Below, one piece after another: positions 24,862 to 33,867 of a stretch of DNA of 64,000 nucleotides. Origin of the DNA: Bacillota bacterium. GTDB taxonomy: Bacteria; Bacillota; Clostridia; Christensenellales; Pumilibacteraceae. The position numbers were made by a program, and so were the translations under genes. The DNA lies in contig WRAY01000002.1 in the NCBI GenBank assembly GCA_009779975.1, positions 1-64,000 on the forward strand, read 5' to 3'. The stretch's first letter is position 1; each line of letters starts with the position of its first letter. The notes under the pieces are model-generated. The model saw only the letters and a program-made list of their open reading frames with translations. It searched no databases and was not told the origin of the DNA.

Positions 24862-24976
24862 GAAAGAATGTTGTTAGAAAATAAGTATGATTTTTGGTAA
24901 AAATTTGCATCAAACACCAATTTTATTGATATTTCAACTCAAATCCATGTTTATTTTAATGGATTGCTTTTATGTA

Positions 24977-25627
24977 ATGAATATAATAAAAGAAAAATAT
25001 TTTCAATATGGTGCCGTTGAAATAAAGCATCTAAAATCAAAATGTTCGAAGCTCGCGGCGGTTATTGAAGAAGTTGGCTGCATTAGTCGAGCGGTTATAC
25101 CTGATTTGTTTGTGGCGCTTGTTCGGAATATTGTTGGACAACAGATTTCAACGAAGGCGGCTGACACAATATCTTCGAGGATTGAGTCTTTGGCGCAGTT
25201 AATAACACCTGAAAACATTGCTGCTTTGACGATAGATGATTTGCAAAAGTGTGGAATGAGTTTTAGAAAAGCTAGTTATATTTTGGACATTGCAAATGCT
25301 GTTTTGAGCGGAGAGTTGGATTTAGATGAATTGCATAAGTTGTCTGACGATGAAGTTGGAAAAAGGCTGAATTCTCTAAAAGGACTAGGAATTTGGACAG
25401 CAGAAATGCTGATGATATTTTCTATGGGGCGGTCAAACATTTTAAGTTTCGGCGACCTTGCAATTCATAGAGGACTTAGAATGATATACGGGTTAGAGAA
25501 AGTTGACAAAAAGATGTTCGCCGAGTTCAAAAAATTATATACACCATATGCCAGCACAGCAAGTTTATATCTATGGGCAGTGGCGGGCGGAGCGTGTTCA
25601 AATTTGATTGACCCTGCTAAAAAATAA
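24977..25627 (+). CDS. DNA-3-methyladenine glycosylase II (HhH-GPD)
   Basis: 216 residues from the ATG at 24977; earlier in-frame starts (24887, 24947, 24959) add a hydrophobic stretch not found in the family. It carries FVALVRNIVGQQIS, a helix-hairpin-helix LKGLGIWTAEM, and the catalytic Asp region SFGDLAIHRGL, all typical of the AlkA/HhH-GPD superfamily. It removes alkylated purines in base excision repair. It follows the DUF5677-like gene by about 115 bases. Confidence 0.85.
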   Translation: MNIIKEKYFQYGAVEIKHLKSKCSKLAAVIEEVGCISRAVIPDLFVALVRNIVGQQISTKAADTISSRIESLAQLITPENIAALTIDDLQKCGMSFRKASYILDIANAVLSGELDLDELHKLSDDEVGKRLNSLKGLGIWTAEMLMIFSMGRSNILSFGDLAIHRGLRMIYGLEKVDKKMFAEFKKLYTPYASTASLYLWAVAGGACSNLIDPAKK

Positions 25628-25717
25628 AGTGCTTTGATAAACAATTCACATCAAAGTCATGTTTGAATATTGATAAGAATCAAAAGCGCTAGAAGTTAAA
25701 AATTAGAAGCTAAAAGA

Positions 25718-25780
25718 GAACATTGCAAGTATTTTGCAATGTTCTTTGCATTCTTCTTTGCAATGTTCTTTGCAATCATG
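25718..25780 (+). repeat. 11-bp hairpin leading into four 12-bp tandem units
   Basis: GAACATTGCAA (25718-25728) pairs perfectly with TTGCAATGTTC (25734-25744). From 25733 the unit TTTGCAATGTTC repeats four times with drift (TTTGCATTCTTC, TTTGCAATGTTC, TTTGCAATCATG). It may serve as terminator for the glycosylase and the opposing XRE gene. Nothing else is seen in 25628-25885. Confidence 0.7.
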
Positions 25781-25885
25781 AATTGTAGCAAAAAGCGTTA
25801 AAAAGTCCATAAAAACCGCATTTTTGCTTATATTTAGGTTTAATTTAGAGTTTTTTGTGTCAAGGTTGCAAGATTGCAAAGTGAC

Positions 25886-26209
25886 TTAGAGTTTTAAGTT
25901 TTTTGATAAATTTTCTATCATCCACAAGATATGGATTTTTGCCTCATTTGGAAGAGACTCAATTAAGGAAAAGAGTCTTATATTGTTTTTGCATGAATTA
26001 ACTACGGTTTCGTTTTCGTTGCAGAACAGTTGCGCTAAAGATATATCAAGAGCGCAACTAAGTTTTTCTATTGAAGTGATTCTTGGTGAGTGCTTTTTTG
26101 TAAGAATATTTTTTATTGTTGGTTCTGGAACTTCACTAGACAAACTTAATTCTCTAAGGCTTATTTTTTTGTTTTTCTTTAGAGTATTGAGTTTATAGAT
26201 ATAATGCAT
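25886..26209 (-). CDS. XRE-family transcriptional regulator
   Basis: 107 residues; GAGGT precedes the minus-strand ATG. The N-terminal HTH_3 domain reads LKKNKKISLRELSLSSEVPEPTIKNIL, followed by ITSIEKLSCALDISLAQLF. The C-terminal part is short and helical. It is divergent from the RepA-like ATPase gene with about 190 bases between them, the usual place for the repressor of a mobile element. Probably autoregulates and represses the divergent genes. Confidence 0.8.
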   Translation of the reverse strand: MHYIYKLNTLKKNKKISLRELSLSSEVPEPTIKNILTKKHSPRITSIEKLSCALDISLAQLFCNENETVVNSCKNNIRLFSLIESLPNEAKIHILWMIENLSKNLKL

Positions 26210-26379
26210 TATGATTACCTCGTAATTTTATTACGGACTTTTAATAGTGAGATAAACATAAACTCCTGATTATATACAGTGGCTAGCATATTTATTTGTA
26301 TAATAAAGAAATTGGATAAAAAACGATCCAAAAAACTTAAAAAAAGATGAAAAACTGTTATCTGCGATTGTTTTTATTT

Positions 26380-26388
26380 TGATATAAT
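26380..26388 (+). promoter_or_regulatory. Extended -10 promoter for the RepA-like gene
   Basis: TGATATAAT lies 12 bases before the ATG at 26400, with a poor -35. The transcript would have a leader of about five bases and no ribosome site. Confidence 0.5.
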
Positions 26389-26399
26389 GTGTTTGTTAA

Positions 26400-27404
26400 A
26401 TGTTGAAGGCAAATAAAAATTACAAATTAAAATATTATGATTCAGTAAATTCTCGTGATGTTGACTGGCTGTGGTATCCATATATTCCTTATGGAAAAAT
26501 AACTATTATACAGGGCGATCCTGGTGATGGTAAAACTACTTTTGTTTTGAATTTAGTAGCGCTTCTTACTCAAGGAAAATCTTTGTCACAAACTGATAGT
26601 GAGAAAGAGGCAATTGTAGCAATTTATCAAAATGCTGAAGATGGAATTGAAGATACTATAAAGCCAAGACTAGAGAGTGTCGGCGCTGATTGTTCAAAAG
26701 TTGCATATTTAGAATATGATGGCAAGCCAATAACTCTGTCGGATGATAGAATTGAACAAGCAATAGTGAATAGTGGTGCCAAATTGTTAGTGTTAGATCC
26801 TCTTCAAGCATTTATGGGTAATGCTGATATGAATCGAGCAACAGATGTTCGTGCATTAATGCAAAAACTTGCTAAAATTGCAGATAGAACGGGATGTGCA
26901 GTTGTGCTGGTGGGACATATGAACAAGGCTACTGCCGGAAAAGGTATTTATAGAAGTCTTGGCTCAATTGATTTGATTGCAGCGGCAAGAAGCGCTTTAC
27001 TTGTTGGAAAAGTTAAAGACAATGAAAGTGTTAGGGCAGTTGTTCATATTAAAAGTAATCTTGCACCTCAGGGAAAACCTATCGCATTTGAATTGTCTGA
27101 AAATTATGAGTTTAGATTTATTGAAGATTATGAAATTACTCAAGATGAATTGCTTGGCGAGTCAGCGTCGTTTGATGATGGGAAAATCGGGAATGCAGCA
27201 AAAATAATTTCAAATATCTTAAAAGACAAACAAGTATTAGCAAGCGAAGTAATTGGTGCGTGTAAAAATTCTGGGTTAAGCACAAGAACAATTTATTCAG
27301 CAAAGAATAAACTTGGTGTCAGATCAACAAAAATTGATAGCAGGTGGGTTTGGGAGATTGAGAGCGAAGGAGAATCCTTTGAGGATAATAGAACTAATGA
27401 GTAA
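26400..27404 (+). CDS. RepA-like RecA-fold ATPase of a mobile element
   Basis: 334 residues. Walker A GDPGDGKTT (39-47), Walker B-like KLLVLDPLQAF, and the motif VLVGHMNKATAGKGIYRSLGSIDL. These are typical of hexameric RepA/RSF1010-like helicases and ATPases of plasmids, prophages and integrative elements. A C-terminal winged-helix-like part (ASEVIGACKNSGLSTRTIYSAKNKLGV) may bind DNA. It probably unwinds the origin of the excised element. It overlaps the recombinase gene by eight bases. Confidence 0.8.
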   Translation: MLKANKNYKLKYYDSVNSRDVDWLWYPYIPYGKITIIQGDPGDGKTTFVLNLVALLTQGKSLSQTDSEKEAIVAIYQNAEDGIEDTIKPRLESVGADCSKVAYLEYDGKPITLSDDRIEQAIVNSGAKLLVLDPLQAFMGNADMNRATDVRALMQKLAKIADRTGCAVVLVGHMNKATAGKGIYRSLGSIDLIAAARSALLVGKVKDNESVRAVVHIKSNLAPQGKPIAFELSENYEFRFIEDYEITQDELLGESASFDDGKIGNAAKIISNILKDKQVLASEVIGACKNSGLSTRTIYSAKNKLGVRSTKIDSRWVWEIESEGESFEDNRTNE

Positions 27405-29199
27405 TGAATCTACAGAAAAAAAGGCTTATTTCGGAAGTCCAGAATACAGCGGGCGCATAACCATATCTGAAGTGCTAGTCCCAAGTGAACACAAAGTTGT
27501 CTATGGAAGAAAGCTTCGTGTCACAGCATACATTAGAGTTTCAACAGATTCGTTAGAGCAAGAAGGTTCTCTGAAATTGCAAAGAGAATATTTTGAAGCA
27601 CTAATTAGGGCGAATCCAAATTGGGAATATGTTGAAATCTATGAGGATGATGGAATTTCGGCTACAAGTGTTGATAAGCGAAAAGGCTTTTTGAGAATGA
27701 TCGAAGATGCGAAGGCTGGCAAAATTGACTTGATATTAACAAAAAGTATTTCTCGTTTCGCACGAAACTTAGGGGATTTGTTGCATTATGCGAATTTGTT
27801 AAATAATCTTTCGCCGCCTGTTGAGGTTCAGTTTGAAACAGATAGAGCGTCTACATTTGGCTCTAGCGGTCAGTTGATGTTGACCTTGCTAGGGTTGTTT
27901 GCACAAGAGGAATCTAGGAAGAAAAGTGAGGCAATTAATTGGGCTATTGATAATATGTTTGCTCAAGGTAAGTTTTATGTCCATCCAGCGCCATTAGGCT
28001 TTATTAAAGAAAAAGGTAGAGATAAACCTTTAGTGGTTCATGAAGAGGATGCCAAGACAGTGAAACTTTGCTATGCAATGACAGCGGAAGGATATTCGTT
28101 CGAAGACATTGCAGGTACATTGAATATGTTAGGTAGGCGCAGAAAACTTGGTAATGTGAAATGGACTGCAAGTGGCGTTATGTCACTCTTAATGAATGAG
28201 AAGTATAGAGGTGACCTGAGGGCTAGAAAAACTGTTACGAGAGATTATTTGTCACAACGCTCAATCAAAAATGAAATTATTGTCGATGGAGTGAAGAAAT
28301 CATATAAGCCGCAGTATTATGTAACTGAGCATCATGAGCCGATTGTCCCGCACCTAGCATTTGATGTGGCGTTGAGAATAATTAAAAATCGCGTTAAAAG
28401 GAATGATGGTGGACTGCCATGTTTAAAAGCTATTCCTAATGGTGTTTTCAAGGGGTTTATAACTATTAATAAGAAAGTGAAGGGATATTCGTTGGGAGAT
28501 TATGTTGAAGCATCTAAGATGGTTGATGAACACGATGAAGAAGAGATTTATATAACCGCAGATAAAGCAGGAGTGTTTGATCTTAGGACTTATGAGACAG
28601 TTTCTACTCTTTTATTTGATGAAGAGAAAAATAGGATTTCTTGCACGATTAAAGACAGCGCAATAACATTTAATGCAGCATGTAGGCACTCACTAAATTC
28701 TAATGAGGTGGAGGTATTGTTTCATCCGCAAAAAGCGCTTGTTGCGATTAGACAGGTAACAGATAAAGCAGATTCAATTGCAATTGCTGCTCGAAACGGT
28801 GTGAGTAAGAAAGTTGCGCTGAGTAGTTTTCTTCCAGTTGCGCTTGAGTCGGCAGGATTGAAAGAGGCTTTTAAGTATCGTATATATGGAACCCAAAGAG
28901 TTAGGAATGGTGAAAATATTATTTTATTTGATCTTAGTGATGCACAAATTGTCCCAGATAAAAAAGGTTCTAACGAAGTTTCATTTATCTTGCCATCAAG
29001 ATATGCGCAAAGCTATGGAAAAGAATATTATTCTAATTTAGTTTCCAGCGGATTACATAGGGTAGATGTTGATGACCTGTGGCAAGCATTACAAGAAAGT
29101 AAAGTTTACGACCCACTTGCAGGGCAAGTGCTAGAACTCAAAGAATTTTGCAATGAAGTAATGAATGAATTTGGAATAGGAGGTGTCACTAATGAGTGA
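27397..29199 (+). CDS. Large serine recombinase with C-terminal accessory domain
   Basis: 600 residues, starting at the ATG overlapping the previous stop. The catalytic domain contains AYIRVSTD (Ser49 nucleophile), EDDGISATSVDKR and SISRFARN. A recombinase domain follows (GYSFEDIAGTLNMLGRR... WTASGVMSLLMNEKYRGD). The C-terminal third (about 440-560) has a beta-rich domain whose pattern recurs in the next two proteins. Large serine recombinases integrate and excise elements at short att sites. It shares an operon with the RepA-like ATPase and two accessory genes. Confidence 0.9.
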   Translation: MSNESTEKKAYFGSPEYSGRITISEVLVPSEHKVVYGRKLRVTAYIRVSTDSLEQEGSLKLQREYFEALIRANPNWEYVEIYEDDGISATSVDKRKGFLRMIEDAKAGKIDLILTKSISRFARNLGDLLHYANLLNNLSPPVEVQFETDRASTFGSSGQLMLTLLGLFAQEESRKKSEAINWAIDNMFAQGKFYVHPAPLGFIKEKGRDKPLVVHEEDAKTVKLCYAMTAEGYSFEDIAGTLNMLGRRRKLGNVKWTASGVMSLLMNEKYRGDLRARKTVTRDYLSQRSIKNEIIVDGVKKSYKPQYYVTEHHEPIVPHLAFDVALRIIKNRVKRNDGGLPCLKAIPNGVFKGFITINKKVKGYSLGDYVEASKMVDEHDEEEIYITADKAGVFDLRTYETVSTLLFDEEKNRISCTIKDSAITFNAACRHSLNSNEVEVLFHPQKALVAIRQVTDKADSIAIAARNGVSKKVALSSFLPVALESAGLKEAFKYRIYGTQRVRNGENIILFDLSDAQIVPDKKGSNEVSFILPSRYAQSYGKEYYSNLVSSGLHRVDVDDLWQALQESKVYDPLAGQVLELKEFCNEVMNEFGIGGVTNE

Positions 29200-30112
29200 T
29201 GAAAAAGAAGATATCGTAGATATCGAAAATGAACCAATGATAGAAAATGAGGAAATTGTTGGTGATGAAAATGATGAAAAGTCGATTGAGCAGATTGACA
29301 AAAAGGAACTCTTTACAAAAGCTGTTAAGGGTGGGATGGTTGAGTATATCGAGCGCGAAGTTGACAGGTTTAACTTTGATGGTTATGAAGTTGTTCGGCG
29401 TGAATTATTCTCAAAAGCTAATTGTCCAGCAGTAACATTAAAATATGGTAGTGTTCTTTTCAATGTTCGTGCAGTTAGAAAGTTTGATGAATGTTTGTTT
29501 GTGCAAATTCTTGTTAACAAAGAAGCTAAACGAATGATAGTCAAGCCTTGCGATGAATATGCAAAAGAAGGTATTCAGTGGAGTAGAATTGATAAAAGAG
29601 AAAAGATAGTATCACGAGAGATACGAGCAAAAGGTTTCACTGCACAATTGTTTAATGATATGGGTTGGAGCCTTAACGGAACAATAAAAATGTTAGGAAC
29701 ACTTTTAAAATGTGGTGATGAGAAAATTTTTGTTTTTGATTTAGTTAATGCGGAAAAGTATTTGCGCATTTTATCTCCGACAGCAGAAAATCCTAATCGC
29801 TATGAGAGAGTGCCATTCATGCCATCACATTGGGAAAATAATTATGGCGATGCCTACGAAAAAAGTCTTGAGCCTTTGGTTAAGACTTTTGAGGATATTC
29901 CCGAAGGGTTTGTAAAAATTGTATTGCCACCAATATCTTCAAAAAAGTCAGCAAAAAATGATGATAATGAGCAAGCGAGTATGTTTGAGTCAAAAGAACA
30001 TGAAGGTGAAAATTTGGCGCAAGAAGCCCAGCAGGAAAATGTAGAGCCATCTTCAATAGAGAGTAAGTTAGTAGAGAATACTCAGGAGGTAAAAGTAGAT
30101 GAGTCAGAATAG
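29192..30112 (+). CDS. Recombinase-associated protein 1
   Basis: 306 residues; GGAGG upstream, start overlapping the recombinase stop. A very acidic N-terminus (about 45 residues) precedes a conserved-looking domain: YGSVLFNVRAVRKFDECLFVQILVNKEAKRMIVKPC, later GWSLNGTIKMLGTLLKCGDEKIFVFDL. The same order of FN, a hydrophobic strand, VQIL, I.PC, a GW/GL helix, Y/K.LGT and FDL is found at the C-terminus of the recombinase. The acidic C-terminal tail is probably unstructured. It may be a directionality or accessory factor; function unproven. Confidence 0.65.
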   Translation: MSDEKEDIVDIENEPMIENEEIVGDENDEKSIEQIDKKELFTKAVKGGMVEYIEREVDRFNFDGYEVVRRELFSKANCPAVTLKYGSVLFNVRAVRKFDECLFVQILVNKEAKRMIVKPCDEYAKEGIQWSRIDKREKIVSREIRAKGFTAQLFNDMGWSLNGTIKMLGTLLKCGDEKIFVFDLVNAEKYLRILSPTAENPNRYERVPFMPSHWENNYGDAYEKSLEPLVKTFEDIPEGFVKIVLPPISSKKSAKNDDNEQASMFESKEHEGENLAQEAQQENVEPSSIESKLVENTQEVKVDESE

Positions 30113-30566
30113 TGAATTTATTTCAGAGTCAGTTTATGGAGTTGATTGCCCATATATTGACATGCAGTGGGAGAGAGGTAAATTTTTTATTTCAAACCCA
30201 GTATTGAGACTTCTGGGGAATCCAGGGGGAATAAAATTTCGCTGGAATTGTGATAAAAAAATTCTTGCTATTGGAGCGACAGTTTTAGATGACCCTGACG
30301 GATATCCTGTGATAGGAAAAAATTATTCTAATTTTGGATCGCTGTCAATGGGGTGCATAACGCTAATATCAGCAATTTGGAAAAGTATGGATTGGGATAG
30401 GGGGCTGAAATATAGAATTGTAGCTAGATACAATGTTCCAGACAATATTGCAATATTTGAGTTGGACTCCGCTGAAGGACTCGAAATAATAAGAAATGTT
30501 CGTGGAGGGAGGCAGAAGAGAAAAGTGGTAAACATTGAAAACTTGAATAATGATATTTCAAAGTAG
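30099..30566 (+). CDS. Recombinase-associated protein 2
   Basis: 155 residues, overlapping the previous gene by 14 bases. It shows the same pattern as the two upstream proteins in shorter form: IKFRWNCDKKILAIGATV, then a helix, YRIVARYNVPDNIAIFELDSAEGLEI. It therefore consists of almost only the shared domain. Together with its neighbours it forms a three-protein set built on one domain. It ends the mobile-element operon; an 18-bp terminator follows. Confidence 0.65.
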   Translation: MSQNSEFISESVYGVDCPYIDMQWERGKFFISNPVLRLLGNPGGIKFRWNCDKKILAIGATVLDDPDGYPVIGKNYSNFGSLSMGCITLISAIWKSMDWDRGLKYRIVARYNVPDNIAIFELDSAEGLEIIRNVRGGRQKRKVVNIENLNNDISK

Positions 30567-30643
30567 AAAAGGAAGGATAAAGTTTAACTTTTTATGCGTT
30601 GATATGTTCCGCTTAAATATTTTAAGAAATGAAAAGAGCAAAA

Positions 30644-30690
30644 AAAAGACCCGCACAAAGATTTTTTAAGTCTTTGTGCGGGTCTTTTCG
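30644..30690 (+). terminator. Strong bidirectional terminator at the right edge of the element operon
   Basis: An 18-bp perfect stem (AAAAGACCCGCACAAAGA with its complement) with A and T runs on both sides serves the element operon and the opposing gene at 30741. Confidence 0.9.
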
Positions 30691-30740
30691 CATTGTAATT
30701 TCATTAAATTTGAATCAAAAAGTTATTTGGTCGAGGTTGA

Positions 30741-31379
30741 CTATCCAAATCGTTTGAACTTGCCACTTAACCAGTGGTGTCGTTTAATAACGCTCATGAT
30801 TTGTTGATATTCGGCAGCATCGTTACTTGAGATCTGATTCTTTCCTAGGTTGTAGCCTTTTTGCTTGAGCGATTGAAAGACAACTACAAGCAAGATTTTA
30901 CTAATATCACTATAGAACTTTTCGCTCGCTGGAGCATAGACATTCAACGGCGCATTAAAACCATTGATGCTTTTGTCAAATCGCATTTCTTCATCGGTAG
31001 GGAGGTTATATCGCTTTCGCAAGTTTTCAATTGCTGTTGGGTCTCGCAACCCAGTAAACGGCTTGAGCAAACAAATATGGCTTCGCCTATCCCAAACAAT
31101 CTTTGGCATAACAAAGCCATTTCCATCTTCATAAAACTTTGCAAACTCTTTGCCATATAGAGTGTAATAAGGAGTAAGTTCGTCCTTAGCATTTTCAATT
31201 CCAACATCATCGTAATAGTCTTTGAAAATTGTCTCAGCCCATTTCGCAAATTCTTCAACTTCAACTGCAAAACTTGCATTATTCTCTTTTTTGTATTTTG
31301 CTAAATTTTCTTTCACTTTCAAGTGTCCGATAAAAAATGCGACAATAACTGTCACAATAATAATTAGCTCAATTGTCAT
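30741..31379 (-). CDS. Hypothetical membrane-anchored protein
   Basis: 212 residues. One N-terminal membrane helix (MTIELIIIVTVIVAFFIGHL) is followed by a soluble, mixed-charge domain with FYEDGNGFVMPKIVWDRRSHICLLKPFTGLRD. No family recognised. GGAG precedes the minus-strand start. The neighbours on either side give no functional hint. Confidence 0.65.
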   Translation of the reverse strand: MTIELIIIVTVIVAFFIGHLKVKENLAKYKKENNASFAVEVEEFAKWAETIFKDYYDDVGIENAKDELTPYYTLYGKEFAKFYEDGNGFVMPKIVWDRRSHICLLKPFTGLRDPTAIENLRKRYNLPTDEEMRFDKSINGFNAPLNVYAPASEKFYSDISKILLVVVFQSLKQKGYNLGKNQISSNDAAEYQQIMSVIKRHHWLSGKFKRFG

Positions 31380-31477
31380 GATTTTTTCTCCTTCTTATAA
31401 TTAAAAGGCTGTTACAATTGTTTGCTTGCTACAGCACATATCCTTTTGTGTTTTAGATTTTTTTGGTTTCTAATTTA

Positions 31478-31506
31478 AAGGTCGCAGTTTAGTAAACTAC
31501 GACCTT
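31478..31506 (-). terminator. Hairpin after the 31517 gene
   Basis: AAGGTCG pairs with CGACCTT and is nested around AGTTTAGTAAACT. It lies directly downstream of the minus-strand stop. Confidence 0.6.
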
Positions 31507-31516
31507 CATTTCAATT

Positions 31517-32035
31517 CTATAGAAAGTTGATTATTTTTGGCAGAAATAACAATCTAGCTTGAAAGTTTTCCTTTGGTGCTATCGAGTTATTTTTAAATTT
31601 TACAATATCTGCTTGTGGGATTGGATTAAGAGGGAAGTCCTCACCATACTGTTCATACAGATTCTTAATCACCTCAGAGCAATTAACTATGTTGACTTTC
31701 GGGATTTCTGCATTAGTTAAATTTGGGTGCTGTGCGAGGATATATGGCTTAATAAGTATGAGCGCGGCGGGCATTTCGTGAGCATATATTTCAACACCGA
31801 GCATGTAAGTCACCAATTCATCCAAGTGGTTTAAATCAGACACTAAATTTAGACCAGTTGTGATAGTTAGCAATTGTTCAAGTTTAAACAATTTTGCTCC
31901 ACTAGAATTTTGCGATTGGATAATTGCATCTTCAAAGGATATTTGCTGTTCTTCACGAGTCGTTTCTAATTGTGCCGCACTGGCTACTCTCGTGTATGTA
32001 GCCACACTAGGGGTTGAGTTGGTTTTTGTTGACAT
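31517..32035 (-). CDS. Hypothetical soluble protein
   Basis: 172 residues; AGGAGC upstream on the minus strand. A Ser/Thr/Gln-rich N-terminus of about 45 residues precedes a helical domain (LVTYMLGVEIYAHEMPAALILIKPYIL). No catalytic motif or membrane segment recognised. It is preceded by a 333-base gap that contains no gene other than the promoter of the next, forward gene. Confidence 0.6.
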   Translation of the reverse strand: MSTKTNSTPSVATYTRVASAAQLETTREEQQISFEDAIIQSQNSSGAKLFKLEQLLTITTGLNLVSDLNHLDELVTYMLGVEIYAHEMPAALILIKPYILAQHPNLTNAEIPKVNIVNCSEVIKNLYEQYGEDFPLNPIPQADIVKFKNNSIAPKENFQARLLFLPKIINFL

Positions 32036-32311
32036 AAAATGCTCCTATATTTTTCATAATTACTTTTCTTTATTGCCTTTATTGTTGATTATATATATGC
32101 AATTATTTTAGCTTATAAAACTATATGGTGTTTTTATGTTGCTAACATCAATAACAACCGTCGCCATAAAATATGTAAAACTCCTTTTATATCTATTATC
32201 TAACATTTTATGCGCGGAGTTCCTTTCATGTTCCGAAAAAAACCGCATGGGCGATCAGATGCTTGCTCTTGCAATTTGTTTTATTATATTGATGAAGTTG
32301 CAAAAAAATAG

Positions 32312-32340
32312 TTGACTTCTTATTATATTTTTGGTATATT
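32312..32340 (+). promoter_or_regulatory. Promoter of the methionine gamma-lyase gene
   Basis: TTGACT, 17 bases, TATATT; GGGAG and the ATG follow. The rest of the 32036-32368 gap shows nothing distinct. Confidence 0.75.
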
Positions 32341-32368
32341 ACAATTGTAAAAAAGGGAGATTTTTATA

Positions 32369-33565
32369 ATGATGAAAAACAAAGACCTAGGGCTTGCCAC
32401 AAAAGCAATTCATGCAGGGACAAAAAGAGATTTGCAATATGGCTCGCTTGTTATGCCGATTTATCAAACTTCAACTTTTATGTTCGACAGTTGTGAGCAA
32501 GGCGGTAAAAGATTTGCCGGAGAAGAGCAAGGGCATATTTACACACGGCTTGGAAATCCGACAACGGATGTTTTAGAAGCAAGAGTTGCCGCTCTTGAAG
32601 GGACTGAAGCGTGTGTTTTTTTCAGTTCCGGAATGGGTGCGATATCAAGTGTTTTTTGGACAATTTGCAAATCAGGCTCACACATTGTTGCCGACAAAAC
32701 TCTTTACGGCTGCACATTTTCATTTTTGAAACATGGTATGACCCGATATGGTGTTGATGTTGATTTTGTTGATTTGTCTGACACAAAAAACCTTGAAAAA
32801 GCACTTAAAAAAGAGACAGCGGCAGTTGTCTTTGAAACGCCGGCAAATCCAAATTTGAAAGTTATTGACATCAAAAAAATTGCAGACATCAGTCATGCTT
32901 TCAACAAAAATATCAAAGTAGTTTGCGACAATACTTTTGCAACTCCGGTATTGCAGCAGCCAATTGCTCTTGGCTGTGATGTTGTTGTTCATTCAGCGAC
33001 AAAGTTCCTAAATGGTCACGGTGATGTTATCGCCGGGTGTGTGTGCGGAACAAAAGAATTTTTGACTGAAGTGAGGCTGTTTGGATTAAAAGACATGACA
33101 GGGGCGGTATTAGGACCGTTTGAGGCGTTTCTGATAATGAGAGGATTAAAAACTCTTGATATAAGAATGGAAAGACATTGCTTGAATGCATTGAAATTGG
33201 TTGAATATTTGCAAACTAACAAAAAGGTTGAAAAGATATATTTCCCGGGCTTGAAAGAGCATCCAAACCATGAAATAGTAAAAAAACAAATGAAAACTTT
33301 TGGGAGTATGATTGCTTTTGAAGTGAGCGGCGGAAGGCAAGCAGGTGCAAAATTATTAGACAACATGAAACTATGCTCTCTTAGCGTGAGTTTAGGCGAT
33401 GCTGAAACATTAGTCCAACACCCTGCGTCAATGACTCACTCGACTTATGATGCGGAGTCATTAGCCCTTGCTGACATTTCAGAAGGCTTAGTTCGTGTCT
33501 CAGTGGGACTGGAAAACATAGAAGACATAATTGCCGACTTTGAACAAAGTTTTAAAAAAATTTAA
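32369..33565 (+). CDS. megL: Methionine gamma-lyase
   Basis: 398 residues, full length for the Cys/Met-metabolism PLP family. It shows YTRLGNPT, the PLP lysine in SATKFLNGHGDVIAG, a Cys in TLYGCTFSFL (about residue 115) and LKDMTGAVLGP. The active-site Cys and this Lys-Asp region are what distinguish methionine gamma-lyase from cystathionine enzymes. It splits methionine into methanethiol, 2-oxobutyrate and ammonia. It is a single-gene unit with its own promoter. O-acetylhomoserine sulfhydrylase activity is the main alternative. Confidence 0.8.
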   Translation: MMKNKDLGLATKAIHAGTKRDLQYGSLVMPIYQTSTFMFDSCEQGGKRFAGEEQGHIYTRLGNPTTDVLEARVAALEGTEACVFFSSGMGAISSVFWTICKSGSHIVADKTLYGCTFSFLKHGMTRYGVDVDFVDLSDTKNLEKALKKETAAVVFETPANPNLKVIDIKKIADISHAFNKNIKVVCDNTFATPVLQQPIALGCDVVVHSATKFLNGHGDVIAGCVCGTKEFLTEVRLFGLKDMTGAVLGPFEAFLIMRGLKTLDIRMERHCLNALKLVEYLQTNKKVEKIYFPGLKEHPNHEIVKKQMKTFGSMIAFEVSGGRQAGAKLLDNMKLCSLSVSLGDAETLVQHPASMTHSTYDAESLALADISEGLVRVSVGLENIEDIIADFEQSFKKI

Positions 33566-33640
33566 GATTGAGTTAGTTGTTTTAATTGACAAGGGTCTTT
33601 GACTCTTTTGATTGGAAAGTGCTTGTCAAGCAAGTATTAC

Positions 33641-33857
33641 CAACAAAACAGTAGAAGACTGTTGACTAGGTCCTCGACTACTTTGTTGTGGAGTTTCATG
33701 TAGTAGAAATTTCAGACAAAAGCATTGAAAATGCTTTACAAAGATGACAAAAATTAGTAAAATTAGTGATGAGGAAACCTTGATGAATAATCATGGTTTC
33801 TTGTCGTTTTAGAGAGCAAGGAGCATAAAATATAGGGACAGACGCTCTCATCTGTCC
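33641..33857 (+). repeat. Two hairpin-forming intergenic repeats
   Basis: CAACAAA..AGTAG pairs with CTACT.TTGTTG (33641-33688), and GGACAGA pairs with TCTGTCC (33836-33857). They lie in the 302-base gap between the lyase and mutase genes and resemble other palindromic repeats on the right half of the window. No gene seen here. Confidence 0.5.
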
Positions 33858-33867
33858 GAAACAATTA

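Noticed and set aside
25733-25780. CRISPR array
   Set aside because: The 12-bp units are directly tandem without spacers, and no cas genes are present in the window.
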